Assembly: GCA_964650975.1 (NCBI GenBank)
Contig: CAZYWA010000231.1
Span: 1 to 11,391, forward strand
DNA length: 11,391 nucleotides
Reading direction: 5' to 3'
Origin: CAZYWA01 sp964650975 [NCBI: uncultured bacterium]
Lineage (GTDB): Bacteria > JADJOY01
Below are positions 1 to 5,845 of this stretch, piece after piece (position 1 is the first letter of the stretch; every line of letters begins with the position of its first letter). Both the position numbers and the translations under genes were made by a program. Below the pieces are notes generated by a model. It saw only the letters and a program-made list of their open reading frames with translations. It had not been told where the DNA came from and searched no databases.

Positions 1-120
1 GGACCGCGTCCCTCCAAACAGCACGAGATCGCTTCGCAGGAAGCGCTCCGGGCAAGGATCCGATTTTGTCCGCACGTTCTGAGCCCCCGCGCACTCGGAG
101 TCGCGACCGAGCGCCGCGGA

Positions 121-394
121 CGCGAGGGATCGCGCGCGCTCCGAACGCGCAAACACGCTCCTTTCCGGCCCTGGAGGCCCACCGGTCCCTCGGTGGGCAG
201 CCGCCGCGCGGCACCAATCGATCGCTCGCGCGCGAGGGACCGCGCACGCTCCAGACGGCATCCGAGCGATCCCGGCTGCGGTCCGTCGCAACCGCAGGGT
301 CCGATCAGGTTCGCGCGCCGCGGACGCGACGGGGCGCGTGCCTCCGAGCGCCGATCGCACGCGCTCGACGGGATGGCGGCGGTCCCTCGCCGCC
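121..394. repeat. regularly spaced array of six hexaloop hairpins, alternating orientation
   Basis: Six perfect short inverted repeats, each with a 6-nt loop, are centred near 127, 187, 237, 283, 331 and 384, so about 46-60 nt apart. Stems and loops: 121-134 (4 bp, loop AGGGAT); 177-198 (8 bp, GTCCCT); 230-245 (5 bp, AGGGAC); 277-290 (4 bp, GTCCGT); 324-339 (5 bp, ACGGGG); 375-394 (7 bp, GTCCCT). GTCCCT and AGGGAC are reverse complements, so the elements alternate in orientation. The sequence after the purine-loop hairpins is also related (a CGCTCC-type motif at about 137-142, 247-252 and 340-345). That makes three degenerate tandem units of roughly 100 nt, each an inverted pair. The arrangement recalls REPIN-like elements (paired inverted REP sequences), but this is inference; no RAYT transposase gene is present. 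GC-rich DNA forms short palindromes easily, so the 4-5 bp stems alone would not persuade. Confidence 0.5.
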
Positions 395-439
395 GCGGCG
401 TTGGATCGCGAAGGAGGCGCGCGCTCTTCGGCATCGCGG

Positions 440-468
440 TTGCGATGGAGAAGGGTCTCGCGAGTAAT
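440..468 (+). promoter_or_regulatory. weak candidate sigma-70-type promoter before the Maf-like gene
   Basis: TTGCGA (440-445) and AGTAAT (463-468) each match the -35 and -10 consensus at four of six positions, with a 17-nt spacer. Transcription would start near 475, leaving a leader of about 25 nt before the ATG at 501. This is one of the few AT-containing patches in the leader. No sigma-54 GG-N10-GC element was found here. Confidence 0.3.
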
Positions 469-500
469 CGCACCCGATTTCCCGAGGTTTTCCGGCACTC

Positions 501-2297
501 ATGCAACTGCAACCGGCAACAACGGCCGGGCGGCCCGGCACGGATGGGGAGGTGCGCGTGGTCGCCACGCGCTCCGGCTCGGCCACCGTCGAGCTGCGCG
601 GGCTGGCCCTCGCGAGCCGGATCGATCCCGACGCCGAGGCTCGCAGCCTCGCCACCGGCCTCGCGCCCACGACCGAGTGGATCTGGCTGGGCGGCTGGGG
701 CAGCGGCCATCTGGCGCGCGCGGTGCTGGATCGCTGCCCGAGAGCGGAGCTGCTGGTCTTCGAGCCGTCGCCGGAAGTCCTGGCCACAGCGCGGTCGCAC
801 CCGCTGCTCGGCCGCGGCCTGGGCGACCCCCGCGTCACCGTCAGCACCGATCCCTTCGAGCTGCGCTTCGCGTTCGAGGCGCGGTTCCTGCCCGGCGCCT
901 CGCTCGCGACGCTGATCGTGCCGCCCTACGGGAAGCTTTTCGCACGCGAGCTTCGCGACCTGGGCGCCACGCTCAACCAGAGCCGCGCGCGCGTCGAGGC
1001 GAACGTCCTGAGCCGCCTCGCGCTGAGCGGCGTGTGGCTCGATCACCTGCTCTCCAACCTGCCGCAGGTCGCGACCCAGCCGAGCCTCTCCGACCTCGCC
1101 GATCGATTTAGGGGAAAACCCGCGATCTGCGTCGCGGCCGGGCCATCCCTCGACCGCAACATCGACGTGCTGCGCGAGGCCGGCGACCGCGCGCTCGTCA
1201 TCGCCGCCGGCTCGGCGCTGAAACCGCTGCGGGCGCGCGGGATCCGGCCCCACATGACGGTGGCGATCGAATGGCGCGACTCGGTGCTCCAGCAATTCGG
1301 CGACGTGAGCCTCGACGGCATCCACCTCTTGCTCTCGGCGGTGAGCCATCCGCGGCTCTTCGGGCTGGGGTCCGCGCGCACCTGGATCGAGCTGCCCGGG
1401 AGCAGCCCGGCCAGCACCTGGGTCGGTGAAACCTTGAATATACCCCACGAGTTTTCCGAGGGTGGCTCGGTGGCGCACACCGTCTACTCCACCGCCTGGC
1501 TCTTGGGCTGCGACCCGATCGTGCTGGTGGGGCAGGATCTGGCGCTGGGCCCGGCCGGCCGCACCCACTCGGCGCTTTCGGTGCACGGCCACATCCACGC
1601 CCCTCCCGCCGACGCCAACCGCGACCCGGCGAGCGAGCGGCCGCGCTACGTCCTGCCCGGCTATCACGGCGGAGAGGTCGAAACGCTGCGCGAGTTCTAC
1701 TGCTACCACGCGTGGTTCGAGGACCGGTTTCGCACCGACGCCGCGCAGCGCACGATCGTCAATGCCACCGAGGGCGGAGCCCGGATCCGCGGCACGGTGC
1801 AGCGGCCGCTCGCGGAGGTGGTCGCGGAGATGGCCAGCGGTCTCGACGCCGACGCGATCCTCGCGGCGGTGCCCGCACCCGACGCGTCGACACGCGCGCG
1901 CACGCTCGCCGCTGGTCTGCGCGGCTCTCGCTCGTCGATCCGCGAAGCCGGCACCCTCGCGAGCGACGCCCTCGCGGTGATCGACAGCACGGAAAAGGTG
2001 CTGCGCCGCGATCCCACGCAGGTCGGCCGGCTGCTCGAGCGCCTCGACCGGCTGGAGCGCGACCTCGCGCCGCTCCTCGACTCCGATCCGTTCATCCGCA
2101 GCCTCACCGCGCCGGCCGTGTACCGGACGTCGCGGGCGCGGGCCGAAGGTCCGCCGCCCGGGTCCGAGGAGGCGCTCGGCTGGAGCCTCGAGCAATCGCG
2201 GCTCTTGCACCGCGCGGTGCGCGACGCGGCCCGCACCCTCTTGCCGCGCCTCGAGCAGGTCATCTCCGCTCTCGAGCCGGAAGCTTCTGCCCAGTAG
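501..2297 (+). CDS. Maf-like (DUF115) motility accessory factor glycosyltransferase
   Basis: A 598-residue cytoplasmic protein of the Maf/DUF115 (MAF_flag10) family, whose studied members transfer CMP-activated nonulosonic acids such as pseudaminic or legionaminic acid onto flagellin Ser/Thr. An N-terminal region (about 17-190) includes a Rossmann-like stretch (IWLGGWGSGH, 61-70; LLVFEPSPE, 84-92). The central domain (about 200-435) carries the family signatures: AAGPSLDRN (212-220), the conserved GGSVAHT (321-327), GCDPIVLVGQDLAL (336-349) and NATEGGARIRGT (421-432). The C-terminal 150 residues are helical and charged. No signal peptide or membrane segment is visible. The ATG at 501 has only a distant GAGG (484-487). 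GTG 558 has a strong GGGGAGG upstream (546-552), but starting there would cut into the apparent first strand, so 501 is kept. It is a separate unit from the operon downstream, 361 nt away. A flagellin acceptor is inferred from family only. Confidence 0.92.
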   Translation: MQLQPATTAGRPGTDGEVRVVATRSGSATVELRGLALASRIDPDAEARSLATGLAPTTEWIWLGGWGSGHLARAVLDRCPRAELLVFEPSPEVLATARSHPLLGRGLGDPRVTVSTDPFELRFAFEARFLPGASLATLIVPPYGKLFARELRDLGATLNQSRARVEANVLSRLALSGVWLDHLLSNLPQVATQPSLSDLADRFRGKPAICVAAGPSLDRNIDVLREAGDRALVIAAGSALKPLRARGIRPHMTVAIEWRDSVLQQFGDVSLDGIHLLLSAVSHPRLFGLGSARTWIELPGSSPASTWVGETLNIPHEFSEGGSVAHTVYSTAWLLGCDPIVLVGQDLALGPAGRTHSALSVHGHIHAPPADANRDPASERPRYVLPGYHGGEVETLREFYCYHAWFEDRFRTDAAQRTIVNATEGGARIRGTVQRPLAEVVAEMASGLDADAILAAVPAPDASTRARTLAAGLRGSRSSIREAGTLASDALAVIDSTEKVLRRDPTQVGRLLERLDRLERDLAPLLDSDPFIRSLTAPAVYRTSRARAEGPPPGSEEALGWSLEQSRLLHRAVRDAARTLLPRLEQVISALEPEASAQ

Positions 2298-2441
2298 GCA
2301 GAGCGGCCGCCTCGCCGAATCAACCGCGCTCGACCGTCGCGGCTGCGAGGGACCGTTCGTGTGGACCGCCTCCTTGGCGGGTGGGAAATCGGCCCGCGCC
2401 GCAGGCGCGCGGCGAGCAACGCGAGCCGGCTCGGGGGTGGG

Positions 2442-2493
2442 GCCCCGAAAAAATCGCACTTTTTTCGGGGCGGGGGGCTTGAAAAGCCCCCCG
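2442..2493. promoter_or_regulatory. two abutting perfect hairpins (possible terminator or upstream activator site)
   Basis: Hairpin one pairs CCCCGAAAAAA (2443-2453) with TTTTTTCGGGG (2460-2470) around a TCGCAC loop; G2442 and C2471 can extend it to 12 bp. Hairpin two pairs CGGGGGGCTT (2471-2480) with AAGCCCCCCG (2484-2493) around a 3-nt loop. In hairpin one the T-tract lies on the loop side of the stem, unlike a normal intrinsic terminator where it follows the stem. The pair sits about 110-160 nt upstream of the sigma-54 element, a typical distance for binding sites of sigma-54 activators. Either role is inference. Confidence 0.45.
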
Positions 2494-2600
2494 AGGAAGC
2501 GGTTCAGATCGCGCCGGGGCGGTCCACTCTGGCGGGCCGGCCCTCCGTAGGTCCGTTCGCGCCCCGGCAAAAAAGGCTGAATTCCCGCCCTTTTCCGCAC

Positions 2601-2616
2601 CGGCACGACCCTTGCT
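2601..2616 (+). promoter_or_regulatory. sigma-54 (-24/-12) promoter
   Basis: CGGCACG-ACCC-TTGCT matches the sigma-54 consensus TGGCACG-N4-TTGCW at every position except the first base, with the diagnostic GG (2602-2603) and GC (2614-2615) separated by exactly 10 nt. The predicted start is near 2627, about 30 nt before the chosen ATG at 2659, leaving room for that gene's Shine-Dalgarno. It lies in intergenic DNA, on the right strand and at the right distance. Sigma-54 drives mid/late flagellar genes in many Proteobacteria-like lineages, which fits a flagellin-glycosylation role. It would require an AAA+ activator encoded elsewhere. Confidence 0.75.
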
Positions 2617-2649
2617 CTCCGACCGTTTCGCCACCGAATGGTGAGTGGC

Positions 2650-2653
2650 GGAG
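2650..2653 (+). promoter_or_regulatory. Shine-Dalgarno deciding the regulator start
   Basis: GGAG lies 5 nt before ATG 2659. The in-frame ATG at 2638 has no such motif and is only about 11 nt from the predicted sigma-54 transcription start, so 2659 is preferred. Confidence 0.6.
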
Positions 2654-2658
2654 CCCGC

Positions 2659-3315
2659 ATGGATACGACCAGCTTCAACCTCGACGCACCAAGCTTCCCC
2701 GCCCCGTTCCTGGAGCGCGCCGAATTCCTGGCCCCGGCTCGCAAGCTTCGCGAGCTCTGGATCCTGATGGCGCTCGGCCACGACGAGCGCGCCAGCCAGC
2801 ACCGCCTGGCGAAGCGCGTGGGGCTGAGCCCGGCGCGCGTCAACGAGTACCTGCGCGATCTCGAGGAGCGCGGCTGGATCGCCCGCGAGGGCGAGACCAA
2901 CCGCACCATCCGCTATCGCTTGACCGACGTCGGCCGCGCCGAGCGCAGCCAGGCTTACCTCGCGTTCTGCGGCGAGATGGTGCGGCTCTACGGTCAGACC
3001 AAGCTGCCGTTTCGCGCCGCGCTCGAGGCGCTGGCCGAGAACGGCTTGAAGCGGCTGGTGCTGTTCGGCGCCGCCGAGACCTGCGAGATGGTGAGCGCGG
3101 CGGCGCGCGGGCTCGACGTCCTGGTCGCGGGCGTCGTCGACGGCGATCCCAGCCGCGTCGGCACCTGGGTCGGCGGACACCTCGTCGAGGACCCGGCCGC
3201 CATCGTCGGGCTCGAGCCCGACGCGGTGCTCATCACGTCGTTCGGCGCGCCGAACGCCATCTACGAATCGATCCGCGGCCTGGAAGGCCACGGCATCGCA
3301 GTGCGCCGCCTGTGA
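2659..3315 (+). CDS. winged-helix regulator fused to a small Rossmann-like domain
   Basis: A 218-residue protein. Residues about 28-100 form a winged helix-turn-helix of MarR/ArsR-like type, with the recognition-helix region RLAKRVGLSPARVNEYLRDL (49-68) and the wing REGETNRTIRYRLTDVGRAE (76-95). Residues about 128-218 look like a compact Rossmann-type domain: strand KRLVLFGAAE (131-140), then VLVAGVVDGD (154-163), HLVEDP (174-179) and DAVLITSFGAPNAIYESI (188-205). This resembles the N-terminal nucleotide- or sugar-sensing half of PglD-like and CoA-binding proteins. It probably binds DNA and may sense a sugar nucleotide or precursor to tune the operon; the ligand is unknown. It is the first gene after the sigma-54 promoter, 29 nt ahead of the neuB-family gene. 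The start is set by the Shine-Dalgarno at 2650. It could instead be an enzyme-linked scaffold, but the winged helix is clear. Confidence 0.85.
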   Translation: MDTTSFNLDAPSFPAPFLERAEFLAPARKLRELWILMALGHDERASQHRLAKRVGLSPARVNEYLRDLEERGWIAREGETNRTIRYRLTDVGRAERSQAYLAFCGEMVRLYGQTKLPFRAALEALAENGLKRLVLFGAAETCEMVSAAARGLDVLVAGVVDGDPSRVGTWVGGHLVEDPAAIVGLEPDAVLITSFGAPNAIYESIRGLEGHGIAVRRL

Positions 3316-3334
3316 GGCGGCGACCCATGGGAGT

Positions 3335-3339
3335 GGAGG
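3335..3339 (+). promoter_or_regulatory. Shine-Dalgarno deciding the neuB-family start
   Basis: GGAGG lies 5 nt before ATG 3345. The in-frame ATG at 3327 has no comparable motif and would add six residues of no clear homology. The frame stays open upstream to 2361, but only because the DNA is GC-rich; that extension overlaps the regulator gene. Confidence 0.75.
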
Positions 3340-3344
3340 CTGAC

Positions 3345-4451
3345 ATGAGACGCATCCCCATCGACGGACGAGAGGTGGGTCCCGGTTCTCCGACGTTCAT
3401 CGTCGCGGAGGGCGGCATCAACCACCAGGGCGACCTCGGCGTGGCGCTCGAGCTGGTGCGCGCCGCCGACGAAGCCGGCGCCGATGCGATCAAGTTCCAG
3501 AAGCGCAGCCTCGACCGGATCCTGACGGCCAGCGGTCTGGCGATGCCCTACGAGCACGCCAACAGCTTCGGCCGCACCTACGGCGAGCACAAAGCCGCCC
3601 TTGAGCTCAGCGAGGACGACTGGAAGGTGCTCAAGGAAGAAGCCGAGGAGCGCGGGCTCTTCTTCTTCGGCTCGGTGTGGGACGAGGAAAGCGCCGATTT
3701 CTGCGAGCGTCTTGGAGCGCCGGTCTTCAAGATCGCATCCGCCGACGTCACCAACTTGCCCTTGATCCTGCACATCGCCCGCAAGGGTCTGCCGGTCATC
3801 CTCTCGACGGGCATGGCCGACCTCGACGAGGTCGACAACGCGGTGCGGGTGCTGCGCGCCACCGGCACGCCGCACGTGCTGTTGCAGTGCACCTCGACCT
3901 ACCCGACCCGCGACGGAGACGTGCACCTGCGCGCGATGGAGCTCTTGCGCAGCCGTTACCAGTGCCCGGTCGGTTACTCGGGCCACGAGATCGGGATCGA
4001 GATCTCGCTCGCCGCGGTCGCGATGGGCGCCTGCATGATCGAGCGCCACCTGACCCTCGACAAGACCATGAAGGGCGGCGACCACGCCGCGAGCCTCGAG
4101 CCGCACGAGCTGGCGCAGCTGGTGCGCGGCACGCGACGCATCGAGGCGGCGATGGGCCGTTCCGCGAAGGTGTGCCTCCCCGCCGAGCGCCCCGCGCGCC
4201 GCAAGCTCGCCAAGAGCCTGGTCACGACGGTGGCGATCACCCCCGGCCAGCGCATCGAGGACTGGATGCTCACCACCAAGGGTCCCGGCACGGGCTTCTC
4301 GCCGGACCGCCTCGGTGAAGTGCTGGGCCGCATCGCGGCGCGGCCGATCCCCGAGGACGTGGTGCTCACCGAAGACGATCTGATCCCGACCCTGGGCGAC
4401 GGCTACGTGTCCGGCAATCCGGGACGCCGCGTGGTCGTGGGCCTCCACTGA
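3345..4451 (+). CDS. neuB: N-acetylneuraminate (nonulosonic acid) synthase family protein, NANS-like
   Basis: A 368-residue cytosolic enzyme expected to condense phosphoenolpyruvate with an N-acylated hexosamine (ManNAc or related, possibly its 6-phosphate) to a nine-carbon sialic acid-type sugar. The TIM-barrel spans about 15-270, with VAEGGINHQG (20-29; Glu22 as the family's catalytic acid), DAIKFQK (47-53), KIASADVTNLPLI (129-141), ILSTGM (152-157), LLQCTSTYP (179-187) and the metal-ligand histidines His214 (YSGHE) and His235 (ERHLT). The C-terminal antifreeze-like/SAF domain (about 285-350) has Arg285, which aligns by eye with the SAF arginine that reaches the partner subunit's active site, and KGPGTGFSP (312-320). 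Length is typical. The GRTYGEHK segment (76-83) and the TLDKTMKGGDHAASLEP stretch (237-253) resemble animal NANS more than classical bacterial NeuB, as I recall those sequences. The exact sugar product cannot be read from sequence. Confidence 0.95.
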   Translation: MRRIPIDGREVGPGSPTFIVAEGGINHQGDLGVALELVRAADEAGADAIKFQKRSLDRILTASGLAMPYEHANSFGRTYGEHKAALELSEDDWKVLKEEAEERGLFFFGSVWDEESADFCERLGAPVFKIASADVTNLPLILHIARKGLPVILSTGMADLDEVDNAVRVLRATGTPHVLLQCTSTYPTRDGDVHLRAMELLRSRYQCPVGYSGHEIGIEISLAAVAMGACMIERHLTLDKTMKGGDHAASLEPHELAQLVRGTRRIEAAMGRSAKVCLPAERPARRKLAKSLVTTVAITPGQRIEDWMLTTKGPGTGFSPDRLGEVLGRIAARPIPEDVVLTEDDLIPTLGDGYVSGNPGRRVVVGLH

Positions 4452-4483
4452 GCCGCGGCTCGCGCGCGACGGAGACAGCGATC

Positions 4484-5815
4484 ATGAACCTGCTGCTCGT
4501 GAACCCGCCGATCGGCGTCGCGGAGCGACGGCCGCCCAACAACATCCCCACCGGGCTCGCGATCCTCGCGGCGCTGGCGCGCGAGCGCGGCCACGAGGTG
4601 CGGGTCCTCGATCTCAACGCGCTGCGCCCGAGCGACGCCGAAGTCGAAGCGCTCGTAGCCGACGATCCCGCGAGCTACGACGTGATCGGCCTCTCGGGCC
4701 TCATCACCACGCTCGCCTGGCAGGACCGCCTGGCGCGAATGCTGCGCGCGCGGCATCCGAAAGCGCTGCTGGTGAGCGGCGGAGGTCTCGCCACCGACAT
4801 CGGTCCCGACCTGCTCGAGTGGATCCCGGTCCTCGACGGCATCGTGCGCGGCGAAGGCGAGAACGCCCTCGATCCGCTCTTCGAGCTCGCCTGGTGCCAC
4901 GAGCGCGGCCACGCGATTCCGGGCCTCACCTGGCGGGGCGCCAAGTTCGTGTTCCAGGCGGACGCGCCGCAGGACCTCGACGTGCTGCCCTTCCCCGCGT
5001 GGGAGGAGCTGCCGATCGAGATCTACCTCGCGAACCCGATCTGGGGCGGGAACAGCAACAACTCGTCGTCGCTGGCGGTCAACGCGCGGCGCAGCATGAA
5101 CGTGCTCTCGTCGCGCGGCTGTCCGTGGACCTGCAAGTTCTGCGTGTCGGCGATGGGCTTCGGCCGCTATCGCTTCCGCAGCGCTGCGAGCGTCGTCGCC
5201 GAGATCGAGACGCTGCGCGCCCGCTACGACGTCGATTTCATCGGTTTCGTCGACGACAACTTCATGGTGCACCGGCCGCGGCTGCGCGAGGTGTGCGCGG
5301 AGCTCAGGCGCATCGGTCTGCCGTGGGGCTGCCACGGCCGTCTCGACCAGGCGCGCGCCGAGGTGCTGGCGCTCATGGCCGACTCGGGCTGCGTCTACAT
5401 CGGCTACGGCGGCGAGAGCGCCAGCCAGTCGATCCTCGACGCGATGGAGAAGCGCATCACCGTCGAGGAGATGCGCGACGCGGTGCGCGCCACCAAGGCG
5501 GTCGGCATCACGCCCAACCTGACCTGGATCTCGGGCTACCCGGGCGAGACCCGCGAGGACCTGCGCGCCACCGCGCGCTTCATCCTCGACGAGGAGCTCG
5601 GCAACAAGCGGATGTTCGTCGCCACGCCCTACCCCGGGACGCCGCTCTTCAGCGAGGCGCTGCCGCGGATCCGCCATCACTTCCCGAGTGTTCGCGACTA
5701 CGTCGCCGGGCTCGGCGACGCCGACCGGCTGCTGGTGAACCTGAGCGCCATGAACGACCGCGAGTTCCGCGAGTGCCGCGAGCTCATCGAGGCCGGCGAG
5801 CTGGCCCGGATCTGA
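4484..5815 (+). CDS. B12-binding-domain radical SAM protein
   Basis: A 443-residue class B-type radical SAM enzyme. An N-terminal cobalamin-binding-like Rossmann domain (about 1-130) shows VNPPIG (6-11), PTGLAILAALARERGHEVRV (22-41), YDVIGLSGLITT (65-76), LVSGGGLATD (96-105) and GIVRGEGE (119-126). The usual DxHxxG cobalt-ligand motif is absent, as in many members. The radical SAM barrel (about 203-400) has the cluster motif CPWTCKFC (Cys213, 217, 220), then GFVDDNFM (254-261) and IGYGGESASQSILDAMEKRI (306-325). Relatives methylate or rearrange unreactive carbons (BchE-, P-methylase-like). Substrate here is unknown; context suggests the sugar or glycan product. It follows the neuB-family gene by 32 nt, with GGAG (4471-4474) as ribosome site. 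An Asn/Ser-rich stretch (189-196) links the two domains. No membrane segment is seen. Confidence 0.94.
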   Translation: MNLLLVNPPIGVAERRPPNNIPTGLAILAALARERGHEVRVLDLNALRPSDAEVEALVADDPASYDVIGLSGLITTLAWQDRLARMLRARHPKALLVSGGGLATDIGPDLLEWIPVLDGIVRGEGENALDPLFELAWCHERGHAIPGLTWRGAKFVFQADAPQDLDVLPFPAWEELPIEIYLANPIWGGNSNNSSSLAVNARRSMNVLSSRGCPWTCKFCVSAMGFGRYRFRSAASVVAEIETLRARYDVDFIGFVDDNFMVHRPRLREVCAELRRIGLPWGCHGRLDQARAEVLALMADSGCVYIGYGGESASQSILDAMEKRITVEEMRDAVRATKAVGITPNLTWISGYPGETREDLRATARFILDEELGNKRMFVATPYPGTPLFSEALPRIRHHFPSVRDYVAGLGDADRLLVNLSAMNDREFRECRELIEAGELARI

Positions 5816-5845
5816 AGGATCGAGAGAGACGTTTCGGAGACCACG

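Larger units (their letters stand above)
1..500. other. gene-free leader region upstream of the Maf-like gene
   Basis: No convincing coding region is visible here. The open frames are Arg/Pro/Ser-rich, match no family I recognise and look like chance openings in GC-rich DNA. One frame (positions 2-82) is open from the window edge and ends at a TGA at 80-82. It could be the tail of an upstream gene, but the 26 residues are not recognisable. The region holds the hairpin array (121-394), a small extra hairpin (stem 432-437/442-447, GGTT loop) and a weak candidate promoter just before the first gene. No intrinsic terminator with a T-tract was seen. Confidence 0.6.
2298..2658. other. 361-nt intergenic control region
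   Basis: This stretch lies between the Maf-like gene and the regulator-led operon. I see no credible gene in it. It contains an 11-nt match (GCGAGGGACCG, 2345-2355) to a hairpin-array element at 232-242, a small 5-bp hairpin (2366-2380), two abutting long hairpins (2442-2493), a second A6 tract near 2570, and the sigma-54 promoter (2601-2616). No canonical GC-stem plus T-tract terminator for the upstream gene is evident. Confidence 0.7.

Noticed and set aside
1-82. flagellin C-terminus at the left edge
   Set aside because: The frame 2-82 is open to a TGA, but the residues do not show the typical flagellin C-terminal pattern.
121-394. CRISPR array interpretation of the evenly spaced repeats
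   Set aside because: The repeats are short, degenerate, alternate in orientation and lack identical 25-40 nt units; no cas gene is present.
66-467. 133-codon + strand open frame in the leader
   Set aside because: The product is Arg/Pro/Ser-rich low-complexity, lies across the hairpin array, has no ribosome site and resembles no family.
478-520. sigma-54-like element near GGCACTCATGCAACTGC before the first gene
   Set aside because: The GG and GC are not 10 nt apart (GG-N10 leads to AC), so the strict spacing fails.
2568-2600. A6 tract and CCTTTT stretch as an intrinsic terminator
   Set aside because: The arms pair only with a bulge and over about six bases, and no T-tract follows the stem.
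2361-3344. N-terminal extension of the neuB-family frame to 2361
   Set aside because: It would overlap the whole regulator gene in another frame and encodes Arg-rich sequence without homology. A strong GGAGG supports ATG 3345.
3261-4448. 395-codon open frame on the - strand
   Set aside because: It is the antisense shadow of the neuB-family gene, with no domain signature of its own.
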